This document shows, one piece after another, positions 12,207 to 22,544 of a stretch of 64,000 bases of DNA. Where the stretch lies: the NCBI GenBank assembly GCA_020747065.1, contig JAGMVK010000004.1, positions 868,001 through 932,000 on the forward strand, read 5' to 3'. A program made the translations under genes and the position numbers. The notes beneath the pieces were generated by a model. The model made no database searches, was not told the DNA's origin, and worked only from the letters and a program-made list of their open reading frames with translations. Source of the DNA: Cadophora sp. MPI-SDFR-AT-0126. Taxonomy: Eukaryota > Ascomycota > Leotiomycetes > Helotiales > Ploettnerulaceae. The first letter of the stretch is position 1. Each line of letters opens with the position of its first letter.

Positions 12207-13584
12207 ATGCCATCTGCGATTTCAAGATCAGAGAAGGTCGCAGCAGCGCTTGGAGAAGCCCGTACTGCATATGCGAAAGTAAACCTAAAGAGTCAAGAAA
12301 TTCACAAGGCATCATCTTTGTCGCTCCCAGGAGGTATGCGTCTCATCCGTCAGAAGAATTACACATTTGACAAAACCGAAAGGAACAACTCGGAACGTCA
12401 TCCACTTCCAACCATTTCCATTGATCCTAGAATCAGGAAATGGCTCATATTTGACGGATGTCGATGGACACAGCTATCTTGATCTCTGTGGGGAGTACAG
12501 TGCTGGCATGTTTGGGCACTCTCATCCAGCGATTACAAAAGCCATGCATGCTGCAATTGAGAGTGGCTTCGCCTTGGGTGGAGTAAACAAATTCGAGGGA
12601 CGTCTCGCCCAGCTTTTTTGCTCTCGCTTCGCCAGTATCGACAAGATCCGTTTCTCCAACTCGGGAACAGAAGCAAATCTTACAGCCTTAGCACTTGTGA
12701 AGGCATATACCAAAAGGAACACGATCATAGTGTTCAGAGGAGGTTATCACGGCGGTTTAGCGACTTTCGGAAAGGATGGTAAAGTGAGTGGGAACTCGAT
12801 GAACGCACCCCACAACTTTGTGATCGCTCCTTACAACGACATCGATGCTCTCGAAGAGCTGGTGGAAGAGCACAAACACGATTTGGCCTGCATATTTCTC
12901 GAGCTGATGCAAGGCTCGTCAGGCTGTCTACCTGCAGATGTCGATTTCATCAAGGCAACTCGAGCAAAAGCGACAGAAGTAGGGGCTGTGCTGATGTTTG
13001 ACGAGGTGATGACAAGCCGAATGTCAACTGGTGGTCTCCAGAAGCTTCTGGGAGTCTGTCCCGATATGACAACATTAGGCAAGTATTTTGGCGGCGGTGG
13101 TCAAAACTTTGGGGCTTTTGGTGGGAAAGATGAGATCATGAGCATCATCGAGCCTGGACATCCTGGTGGGGCATACCACAGTGGAACATACAACAATAAT
13201 GTTACCACTATGGCAGCGGGAATAGCTGTGCTGGAACAGGTCTGGAGTGAGAAGGCGGCCACTGACTTATATGCCATGGGAGAGTGGCTGCAACAGGAAA
13301 TCGAACAGGTGTCCAAAGAGACTGGCTCTATTTTGCGAGTAACAGGAGTTGGAAGTCTGATGACTCTGCATTTCAGCACCAAAGAAGTTCGTTCGGCTGC
13401 CGACGTACAGGAAAGTCTGACGGATCTGAAGGAGCTTTTCTTTTTCGACATGCTGAAGAAAGGTTTCTTCTTAGCGCAGCGAGGGATGATAAGCCTCATG
13501 ACCGTGACTACAAAGGCCGATTTAGAAGCTTTCGTAGAGGCAGTGCGGCAATTCCTGGTTGAGAGGAGGGACCTTGTCTGTTAA
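12207..13584 (+). CDS. Class-III PLP aminotransferase, glutamate-1-semialdehyde aminomutase-like
   Basis: Exons are 12207-12333 and 12383-13584, with a 49-bp intron; phases close to 442 aa. The fold is that of PLP type-I class-III aminotransferases, nearest by pattern to glutamate-1-semialdehyde 2,1-aminomutase. Visible blocks are the substrate gate EYSAGMFGHSHP, the phosphate-binding NSGTEAN, FRGGYHGG, the cofactor Asp block VLMFDEVMTSR, and the Schiff-base lysine in TLGKYFGGG (Lys276). Fungi make 5-aminolevulinate by the Shemin route, so a haem role is unlikely. Amino transfer on an amino acid or a pathway intermediate is more probable. Length is normal and all key residues are present. The divergent dioxygenase and nearby reductase and permease suggest a shared pathway, which is inference. 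Confidence 0.92.
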
Positions 13585-13914
13585 ATCTTCAACTCCCGTA
13601 CCCTGCAAGGTTTGTTTTGAGATAGCTTATGTGTAGTACAGGAAAGACAGCCTTTAAAGTCGTATATGGTCCATGTGCAATTGCCCGTGTTGAGGTTGTG
13701 TCCGACTTGTTCAGTCAGATTGTACTGTTGCATCAAGTGACCCACTACCGACGGTTGTCCAACAAAGTGGCAGTGACCAGTTGATGTGACTTTCATCTCT
13801 TTCATTCCGCATGGTCATCGATCACAACCACAACCACAACCACAACCTCGACCCGACCCCGACCTCGACCACACCCGACTGAAGATGTTTGTGTCGATGT
13901 AAATATCCAAGGCC
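13585..13914. other. Intergenic with CACAAC short repeat
   Basis: This gap separates two plus-strand genes. Near 13824-13850 it holds about four copies of a CACAAC-type hexamer, followed by a CGACCC-type variant to about 13872. The repeat lies just upstream of the next start codon and is probably an unstable microsatellite in a 5' UTR. Confidence 0.6.
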
Positions 13915-14535
13915 ATGGCATTGTCAACCAACCAACGCAAAATTGCAGGAGGTGCCATCATTGTAGCCTTGCTTGTCGTGAACTTTTTTTCGATCATTTC
14001 GCTGATCTCGTTGATATATCCCCACTCTACAGCAGCATCGTTGACACGTCTAGTCGAAGCCTTCTATTCTCGAATCCCGTCCCTTCCACCGGCGGTCCCG
14101 GAACTAGTCTCACGTATACTCTTCAGCCTCGCAGTCGTGGTTTTCATGACGATTTGTGGGCCACATCAGCGGGGGAATATCGGATTCGGTATCGTCACAG
14201 CTGCTGCGGTTGCTCGGTGCACATTGCCTGTCGTTCGGGATTGTACCTCGATATGGAGGGATGAGAAGAAGGATCCCATGTGTGCTGCAGAATGCTGGAC
14301 GCAGAGTGTACTCTTGCTGCTGGTTTGTGCCACGGGGACAATGACCTGGACTGGCATAGAGTGGGATGGCGGGCTGCTGGCAAAATTCTCCAATTGGGCC
14401 CAGCAGGCGGTTTTGAGGCTCATAGGCGAAGGACGATTGCAATGGGAGAAGGCCACGGGCAGTCATCCTCGTGGTGGTACGAAAGATCTTGGTGTTGTGG
14501 GGACGGAATTGAGCCAATTCTTGACAAGCGGCTAA
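13915..14535 (+). CDS. Small hypothetical membrane protein
   Basis: A single-exon frame of 206 aa with third-position GC preference, which supports coding. The ATG at 13915 follows a short CA-rich leader. Hydrophobic segments lie at about residues 10-35, 60-82, 85-105 and 125-145, giving three to four membrane spans. Between them are polar loops, one with DCTSIWRDEKKDPMCAAECW, which holds three Cys. The C-terminal 50 residues are soluble and end near ELSQFLTSG. I recognise no family. It could be a lineage-specific membrane protein linked to the enzyme block upstream, or an unrelated gene. It could also be only part of a spliced gene. Confidence 0.55.
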   Translation: MALSTNQRKIAGGAIIVALLVVNFFSIISLISLIYPHSTAASLTRLVEAFYSRIPSLPPAVPELVSRILFSLAVVVFMTICGPHQRGNIGFGIVTAAAVARCTLPVVRDCTSIWRDEKKDPMCAAECWTQSVLLLLVCATGTMTWTGIEWDGGLLAKFSNWAQQAVLRLIGEGRLQWEKATGSHPRGGTKDLGVVGTELSQFLTSG

Positions 14536-15903
14536 TAGTTTAATGCGGCCCCACGCAGGGTTGGGTTCAGGGGATCAGCGCTATAAAATTAGCGACCTTT
14601 TCCCCTGAAGGAAACCACAATCGATTATCGGAAACAGTTCCAACCTCTTCCGAAGACCACTAGTAGCATCGATATGCATGTATTGACCAGCTAAGCGGCT
14701 CAAAGCTATTATTGTAATAATAGAGAGCCTTAGGATTCGACATTGGATAGTACGAAGCCGTAGAAGGCGAATGTGGACAGCCAATGGAGCATCAACACAA
14801 AATCCTCTAGATTCCTAAGTCAGCCATAACTTGCCAATGACAGATTTCAGTCCAAAACTCACCTAAACCTGGCTTTCTCAACAGTAAGTCATGCCTCTGC
14901 CCCGGTACCCAGCAATGACAAACGGGCGAGAAGTCAATACCAGCCAGGACTTCAACAATATTTCAAGTATCGGCCGCAAAGAACAGGAGAAGAAGACGAG
15001 TTTGCACCAAAAGAACGCAAGAAGACTCTCAGCAGCACCATGAAATATCGCGGTTCATCGTCACTTGCTGGACTACGCTTACAGCGATCCGGGGTTGACT
15101 CAGTCGAGGGAGGAGCTTCAGGACCACAAAAATTAGGACTTCTTCATCAGCTGGCGGTGGTGAAGACCACGAACTCCCCACAGTCGAGTACTGTTCCATA
15201 GCAGTGCAGGTTGTAGAAGTGATTCTGGATCGCTGGTAATTGCTGCTGAGAGGGGCAGATAGTGTGGAAAGAAGGGGGCAGAAAGAATTCAGGCGATGTT
15301 GACATGTTGTGGGAGGTGTGGTGAAAACGAGAGGAGAAGCGATTGAGGGAATAGAAGGAAGATATGGGAAGACGACTAGTGGCAGTGGGAAATTAAAGCA
15401 ACGTTTGGGAAGGTCTAAGGTGTCAGGATAGGCAGGCACGTTATGTAGCATCTGGATATGAGGAAGGTACGAGGAAAGATGAACAACTCGGGACGAGGAT
15501 CAACAGGATCATCAAAACCATTGAGATAATGCAAGCAAAAGCCTCGACCGGGGAGACAGTCTTCTTAGATTAGTAATTCTCTGCACTTCATGGGCCTTAC
15601 TGAAGGTCTGAAAAAGTGTCATCCGTCTCTATTGCGCCTTCCCAGACTTGTAAACAAAACACTCGCTTCGCATCTTCTCTTCGTGCCAAGCAAGATATCA
15701 GGTACCTTCCGTACTTGCAGATTTGGAAAGACCACGAGATCCTCCCTACTTCGTGTCGTCGGCAATGCCTTGCTACTCACCACTGATCTCCCTTGTGGCT
15801 CTGATCTGCCCGACGAATCCCCAACCCGTCCAGGATGAAAGTAAAGTCTAAGCATGGCTCCTACAATGCGATATCCATCCTTCGATTGGCTTCCGGCAGC
15901 TGC
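14536..15903. other. Intergenic, about 1.4 kb
   Basis: No clear gene apart from one doubtful micro-ORF, listed separately. The minus-strand stretch 15300-15450 is pyrimidine-rich, as in fungal 5' UTRs. Other open frames here are short and unlike known proteins. Confidence 0.45.
15147..15305 (-). CDS. Doubtful micro-ORF, 52 aa
   Basis: On the minus strand, an ATG at 15305 in a good context (ACAACATGTC) follows about 150 bases of CT-rich sequence resembling a fungal 5' leader. It reads 52 codons, starting MSTSPEFFLPPFFHTICP and ending FVVFTTAS. The peptide is unlike a signal peptide and matches no family I know. A longer overlapping frame covers 15029-15451. This could be a short peptide gene, an upstream ORF of an unspliced transcript, or chance. 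Confidence 0.2.
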   Translation of the reverse strand: MSTSPEFFLPPSFHTICPSQQQLPAIQNHFYNLHCYGTVLDCGEFVVFTTAS

Positions 15904-17718
15904 TCACCAGTACACAGTATTCTCCTTCATAATAGTATGACCCGGAAATCCTCGCACGCCCTGTAAACACTTGACAATCGCAGTCCGTTTCTCAGCATCA
16001 ACATTCAAACTGATCACAGCGGCCATACAGTCCTCCGGACATATTCCTCGTCTGCCAGGCCTACTTCCTCGATTTCCGTGATCCATTCCAGAACCTTCAT
16101 GACCATCGCAACATCCCACATACCCTCTCTCCTGGGCAATTGCGAATAAATGCCAATAATTTCTTTCCTCAAACCCCGGTGCCGGAAGTTCATTGCCACA
16201 ACCTGAAGCGGTCATAACGATATGGATGTCCATTGAAAAATATTCATCAAATAAGCCCGCATTCATCATACACAGTCGCACCAGCTCGTTGAGCTCCCTT
16301 GTATAACAGCGATAGTAATCAGCTTTATTCGCAGGCCCAGAAGCTGCCCACATGTGGCTGGCCAAGTAGTATCGATAGAGCATCATCACGTTGTTCAGCA
16401 TTTCTTGGCTTGAATGCAAACCTTGCGCTCTACGCATGAACGGCTCAAATACCAACGCCCACTGGCGGAACTGAGACATCACGCTTCGTAGCTCAGCATG
16501 TTGGTCTTCGCCCGCCAGAGGTCTAAAGGTGACCATTGGCGCGTACGAGAGATTTCCGCCTAAGGACAAGAGTGGTTCTGTGTTTGATCGCGCGCTTCGC
16601 AAATGAATGGCTCGCAAAAGTATTGCAAATATCGTGCGCCAAGCATGTCCAATTTCCTTAAACTCTCTTGGGATTGCACCAACTGCAGCTTTGCAATTCT
16701 GCATTCTTTCGAGGTGTAGAGTGATGCTTCGTCTGTCACCGCCCCATGAGGTAGCCTGTATTTCCAAAATCGAGAACATTTCCACTGTATCATCATCAAT
16801 TGGGGGAGGCATGAGCGTATTTGGCTTTGAACTTAGAAGTCGTCGTTGCTTCGAATAATTCTCCATTGCCTCAACAGCTGAATAGACTTGAGCAGCAGCT
16901 CCATCACTATTCCCATGATATGCTTCGAAACACACGAACAATAGACTTGTGATCAGACTGCTTCTAATACTGATGTTCTTCTCCGCAATTGCCGTCTTCA
17001 TACAAGCAATAGCTTTGCCATACTCGCGATATGTGAATTCTAGACGGTTTGCTTCAAGGGCCTCAGGGCCTGCAGCCGGGGTGGGATCTCGGGACTGCGG
17101 CTTCACCAAACCTGCCTCGAAACCTCTCTTTCTGAAGTCCAAGGCCCCGATCGCAATGACAGCATGTCGCACACATGGCTCTTTTTCGCTAGCCTGAAGA
17201 ACGTGACGGCTCCAGACCACAGACTCGCGATGTCCAGTCAACTGCTTGACATTCTTGATACAGAAGCGCTGAAAGTAGCTCAACTCCTGATCGCTAGTGA
17301 AGAGTCTGGATACCATTGTCGGTGTTTTGTAAAGTGGGTCTACGTTGGGCAAAAGAGGTCGCACGACACGACGAATTGGTGCAATAGTAATGGCAGCTGG
17401 CTTGTAGCCTTCGCATGTTGTGCCGTATTTCCCGCATCTTTTGCAGGCTGGACGCAGTTCGTCACACTTGACTCTTCTATTGGAAAAGTTAGGGGTGGCT
17501 TAGATAGGACAAATGGAATTGGCGCCATCAGCATTTGGACTGGGAGTGCCAGAAGCGGTTCCTATTTCTCACCTTCTCCTAGACAGTGAAATATGATTAG
17601 CTCTTGAGCGACATTCCGATGAGGTGATTACATACTTGCAAGTGAGACATCCAGAAGTCACCTTTGGTCCATATCTTCTCGTCCTTTTCTGACTAGCGAC
17701 TTGCTCATCCCCAGTCAT
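15904..17718 (-). CDS. Zn2Cys6 transcription factor with microexon and apparent double frameshift
   Basis: Exons on the minus strand are 17718-17636, a 6-nt microexon 17578-17573, and 17476-15904; the frame reads 553 aa. The zinc cluster has Cys at 24, 27, 34, 41, 44 and 51. The C-x2-C-x6-C spacing is correct only if the microexon GAGAAG, which supplies part of residues 28-30, is included. The regulatory domain is of the fungal-specific DUF3468-like type (VRHAVIAIGAL, SLLFVCFEAYHGN). Between about 16212 and 16039 the annotated frame reads Gly-rich, non-family sequence. The next frame instead reads family-like sequence (FRHRGLRKEIIGIYSQLP, REGMWDVAMVMKVLEW). This implies a +1 change near 16212 and a -1 change near 16039 that cancel out. 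Function of the present allele is uncertain. Confidence 0.85.
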
Positions 17719-19183
17719 TTTGACGGTGCACGACAACAACGAAACCAAATGTGAGGCAAAGGAGGAGAGTGATGTCAAAGAACTGACAGTTGAACACGAA
17801 TGTCGCTTGAGGAGAGGGCTGCATGCGGCGCTGATTCTCTAGCTGACGTTGCGAATGCAAGTTACATACTGAGGGCAAGGCAAGGCTCTTCTCCGACCTT
17901 GGTAGTCGTGATTGGCCACGTCGTCAGCAGCCGATTTTGGCTGGGAGATGCCTCGAGCTGCTAAGCTTTTTCGGGTGCATACTCCGTTGTTACTTCAGGT
18001 TTCTCTGAGATCGACAGGCAACCTTCTTCAATGATGTGAAGGATGATGCCCAGCTATGTTGGCTGAAATGTTCAGCTAGGCGCGAATTTATATATTGTCG
18101 TTTCGCGATTCCAGCGCGGATTCCCAACAGTCACAGTGGATGCGATAATCGCAACCTTCCACCCCCTATTGATCCCCCAGTCCAGTTCCCTTTGATGACA
18201 CACCAGAGGCACTCAAATCCGAAGAACTGTTAAGGAGCAGCAAAAGAATTGCTCTCTCCAAGATCGTGGAACTTGCTAGATTGCAGGCATACTAAGTCTC
18301 GTGAGTCTTGATGGTATCGATCGCTGTTCGAACGACATACGATTCGTAAGGAAATTAGCGATCAATAGCAGAGACAAAGAGAAGCAGAGAAGGTTTCGTT
18401 CGTTGGAGAATTTTAGATTGGTGGGTTAACGGAAGTTTACTGTATGTGCCGTACTGTAGTGATGTTGGGGACAACGGCTCTGCCGGAGGATCAAATAACC
18501 GTTATCACTTGGTCAATTTTACGCTTGCTGTGCTCTTCCATCATTCTATTTCACCTCCAAGATCCAGCCCATTCATCGCGATCTCATCCCACGCCTTTCT
18601 GTCATCGGTTTTGTAGTAATTATTGATTGCTACAGTACATTTTCAGGCTCTTTCAACAATCTCCAGCGGCTTGGAGAGAATTAGGCAACGGCCACATGAT
18701 TCAGTTGACCATAATCGAGCCAAGGAGCTTGAGGCCTATATGTTTCAATGTTTTTGATGTTTGTTTGTCTATTTTTTTAATTGATTCATGCTTGAGAGCT
18801 TATCGCATCTGTTGGAGGCATCTGCATACCCAAGGGCGAAAGAAGGCGCCAATGCGTGCCAAGAGAAGAGCGAAGCGAATAGAAAATATTCGCGCTATGA
18901 CTTGCTCGAAGCAGTCTGAGATGTTTCGTCTCCTGCAGACTGCATCATCCGCAGCCTTGGAGGCGCAATTTCACGTTGGGTGGCTGAGCTCCAAAACCAA
19001 TGAGACAGTTCCCTCACCCGCCCTCTGGGAATCTCCAGAAGTATAAAGAACACCACGTCTGTTTCGTCGCGCGTAGTCCACAGTATTCGGAGTGTTTGAA
19101 ATTCTGTTGTGTATAATTGATTGATAGATTTGGCTTGCTCACCGTATCTTGGATCTACCATATTTGCTCAATCGCAGTGCAAA
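17719..19183. other. Divergent intergenic region
   Basis: About 1.46 kb lies between the regulator start (minus) and the first coiled-coil paralogue (plus). Short open frames at 18036-18233, 18444-18626 and 18627-19046 do not look coding. The region should contain two promoters; I see no further structure. Confidence 0.45.
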
Positions 19184-20746
19184 ATGGCATCACGGCAATG
19201 GGATGCATACAAGAGCTTGTGCATCACCACACGAGACAGTGACTCCACTACGTGTCTAGGGACCAACAGATACGGTAAAAGATGCCGATGGGACATCGAT
19301 CATGACTCATTCCAACAAATTCGTGCTGTACTAGACAGGATGGAACGACGACCACCAAATGAGGCTCTCCTATCACTGGATCAACTTGCCAGACTCTGTC
19401 TCTCCTGCGAATTCCACCCAGGTCAACGCGGGGAAGTCATCTCTGGGTGGAGAACTGTGATCAGCGAGGCTCAACGGGAATACGAGGAAGGTGTCGCGCT
19501 GAAGACCAGAATTGCAGAGTTGGAGGCAAGATCTGGGTCTGCATCACAACAGGTTGTCCAGGAACTGCATGACGAGGTCGCGAGACTTAAATACCAGATC
19601 ACGAAGGAGCAGAATGCACACACTTCGACGAGAATTGAACTCATGCAAAGAACTATCCAGTCAAGTGACCTTCAAATGAGCCTGCATGAAGAGTCATGCA
19701 AAGTCAGCAATGCTATGTCAGAACGTGAGGGGCTCCTCCAGCAGATGGCCTTGTTGGAATCAGATTTGACACAATGGAAAGCGAAATACTCCCAAGCAGA
19801 AGAAACTCTGCAGGCAAAATCGAGCACCCTTACCGACTTCGAGAGGATCGCCGCCGATGCTGACTATCACCGCAGGATCTCTGAAGAGCGCTCTCAGCAA
19901 GTCACCGATCTTGAGTCCGCATTAGAGGAAGAGAAGCTGGAAATCGCCCGAATGTCACGGGAACTTGCGAAAGAATCCACAGCTCGAAATGAACTGCAGG
20001 AAGCATACGCCATCCTCCACCAAGAATTTCAAGAGACCATGCAACAAAGGGACCATCTCACATTTGAGCTCACTATGGAACGAGACAGATACTCAAAACT
20101 CCTTCGAGAATCGAACCAGACCCGCCAGGATCTTGCCACGATCGAGTCAGATCTGGAAGAAGCTCAAGCAAACCTGGAGGCTTCACAGGCTGATAACGAC
20201 CGGCATCGAACTTCAGCATCTGAACACGAGAAGCAAAGCTTTGCATCAATCACTGAACTTTCCCAGCAACTCAATGAGACTCGAGAACGCCTGTCATCGA
20301 ACCAGCAAGATCTGTCTAAGAAAGACGCAGCACTCAACAAAATCACAAAAATGTGGCAGGATTTACGCAAGGACGTGGAGGACAACGGAGCCACATTTGC
20401 AGCAGCACGAGACGGAGACGCCGCGACCATCACCCATCTTCGTCAAGACCTCAGATCAGCCGAGGACCAGCTTTCTGTCGTCAATCGAGTCCTTGAAGAA
20501 TCCCAAAGAGAGATCAGCGAGCTTCAGAGCTCAGCCCAAAGGGCTGCACAGCGAGATTCTGCTGTGATTGATGGCCTGACTGGCAGGCTTGAGCTTTACA
20601 GAAACCACCCATTCAGGGCCTTCTTCATGACACTGGCGGAGGCATTTGGCAGGCAACCAATGGCATTTCTTGAAGGTTTGAGGGTTGCTAGGTTTAACAA
20701 GGTGGTCCGGAGCGCATCGAGCGGAGTTGAACCTGTTGACAAATAA
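19184..20746 (+). CDS. Cys/His-module coiled-coil protein, paralogue A
   Basis: A single-exon gene of 520 aa; the ATG at 19184 aligns with the start of the paralogue at 22545. The N-terminal 80 residues contain Cys24, Cys34, Cys75 and His78 at positions shared with the paralogue, inside WDAY, ITTRDSD, TCLGTNRYGKRC and CEFHPGQ. This looks like a small metal-binding or structural module, similar in style to the Cys-containing leader of fungal T5orf172 (GIY-YIG-like) proteins, but no nuclease domain follows. Residues about 100-480 are an almost unbroken heptad coiled coil rich in Glu, Gln, Arg, Leu and Ser. The C terminus carries a conserved NHPFRAFFMTLAEAFG block. A scaffold or tether role is plausible from architecture alone; the family is not one I can name. 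Confidence 0.85.
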   Translation: MASRQWDAYKSLCITTRDSDSTTCLGTNRYGKRCRWDIDHDSFQQIRAVLDRMERRPPNEALLSLDQLARLCLSCEFHPGQRGEVISGWRTVISEAQREYEEGVALKTRIAELEARSGSASQQVVQELHDEVARLKYQITKEQNAHTSTRIELMQRTIQSSDLQMSLHEESCKVSNAMSEREGLLQQMALLESDLTQWKAKYSQAEETLQAKSSTLTDFERIAADADYHRRISEERSQQVTDLESALEEEKLEIARMSRELAKESTARNELQEAYAILHQEFQETMQQRDHLTFELTMERDRYSKLLRESNQTRQDLATIESDLEEAQANLEASQADNDRHRTSASEHEKQSFASITELSQQLNETRERLSSNQQDLSKKDAALNKITKMWQDLRKDVEDNGATFAAARDGDAATITHLRQDLRSAEDQLSVVNRVLEESQREISELQSSAQRAAQRDSAVIDGLTGRLELYRNHPFRAFFMTLAEAFGRQPMAFLEGLRVARFNKVVRSASSGVEPVDK

Positions 20747-22544
20747 GGACGGAACTTGACGTGGTGGTATGAACTGACGGTGGGATGGTGGGGAGGTCCT
20801 GGGATGGAAGGCCCCATGTTATATGGTAGCTCGACACCCAATAAGTCAATCAATCTGTCCTTGATTGACCACGCATCCCGGGCTCGAAGAATGGTATTGT
20901 TTTCATATGCCTACGCACGCTCGCCTCAGATTTCACATTGTCCAATGATCGCAAGCCTTGTGCCCTACCTTGTTCAGACTGCCACACCTTTTTTGGAAGT
21001 CAAATGGAATGCTGCCACGACGAAGCTATGTTACATTCTAACATTCGAGATGAAAGGAGCTATTGGTCATGAGCAATAGATCAGCTATGATTTGATCTAC
21101 CTGCAAGGCGTGCAGCCGCTGATTCGTCAGACGGGGGGGGGGGGGGGGGGGGGGGGGGGGACGGCTTGCCCTGTTCAGCCTTGCAGCGGAGGCAGAATGT
21201 CCGCCTACACCCGACTACATAGAGAATTCCAGGATGCAGGAAATGATTTATGTCCCTCTCCCGTCCGTCTAGCAGCTTCACCATCAGTCAAAAACCACAT
21301 CTTTGCACACCATCCACCCAACTTCAGTCTCGCCAGCTGGAGCTTCTCAACCCCAAATAGTCAAGCGTATAGCCCAAGCTTTGCGAACATCAACGACATT
21401 CTCTTCACGAATCCGATCATCTCTTTACAATGGAGGTGACGATCTTACCCATGGTCGATGCGTGAGTCTACAATGCCAATATGACATATCTTTTAGCCAG
21501 GTGCTGATCCTTGTCAGTTGTTACGAAGAAACGTCAACATTCACGGACTGGCTCGGCCGGTCCCATGAGGTCAAACACAAGGTGGATTGTGGCATGCCAT
21601 GGTGCTCCACTTCGTCTGCTAAGAAGTAGAGAGAACTTCTGAAGATCAAGATGGTGAGGGTACCAGACAATCAATGAATATGTTTCGTAGTCCTAGAGGG
21701 AGTAGGAGGAGTCAGAATCAGATCATGCTAGGGTTGGCATTTCATAGCAATGAATAACATATATTCTCCAAGCTATGAGAACAGTAGGCAAGACCTCATC
21801 ATATATTCTTGACTACACGCAATTATCCTTTGTATTCTGCCGATGTTGAACTTCTCTAGTATTTTCTGTGCGCCTTTGTTTCTCGCGTTGGCGCTGGGAG
21901 ACTGCAAACAACGGTTTCTTTGGAGGCCTTGAACATGGACCCTGGAACTGGGATGGTTACACGAACCGCCGATGACAACGACAGGCCGCAGTACTGGCCG
22001 GTACTGCAGCTTTAGTTCTAAAGATAACTACTATTCTTTCGACAAGGGTAGAAACCCTGCGAAGGAATTGCAGTTATCCCGCAAGTTCGAGAACTTGCCG
22101 GTCAGGGCATTGAGAATGCCCAGCCAACTTTGCTATGTTAATTTTGGGAAAAAATTGCATCGCTGAGCTGGAAGTAAGAACAAAGCTACAACATTGGTAT
22201 TGCCATCCATATCTACTTCCCTGTATCCTGATTTGATCGGATATGTAGCTTGCCAATGCAAAGGGGCTCGCCAATTTTGGCCTGGTTGGCCATTTGACGG
22301 TCCTGGCCGTCACATGGCCAGTATCATCCAGAAACACCAACAGTCTAAGGCTTAGACAGCACAGCCATAGGAATTTCAGACAGGCGCTTGTGATAGAGTC
22401 AACTCATCGATCGATACTTTGCATTGTGCCTCCCCACTCAAAAAATAGACGTGGCTTGCAAGCTATCCATCGTTCTGTATCGACTTTCCATCACTCAGCA
22501 CCATCTCCCACCTTCATCAAAGATAATCATCGTGATTACCCAAG
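20747..22544. other. Intergenic between paralogues, with G28 tract
   Basis: About 1.8 kb without a supportable gene. The open frames found are low in coding character. It contains a run of 28 guanines and is the spacer between the two tandem coiled-coil genes. If the pair arose by duplication, any homology in the flanks is too eroded to see by eye. Confidence 0.5.
21133..21160 (+). repeat. Poly-G homopolymer, G28
   Basis: Twenty-eight consecutive G residues, flanked by CAGAC on the left and ACGGC on the right. It lies in the spacer between the two paralogues, about 390 bp after the first stop codon. Such a tract is length-unstable, can form G-quadruplexes, and its length is hard to sequence exactly. 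Confidence 0.97.

Noticed and set aside
13824..13872. CACAAC hexamer run as a possible CRISPR-like or regulatory array
   Set aside because: Only a few short imperfect units without spacers, which is an ordinary microsatellite.
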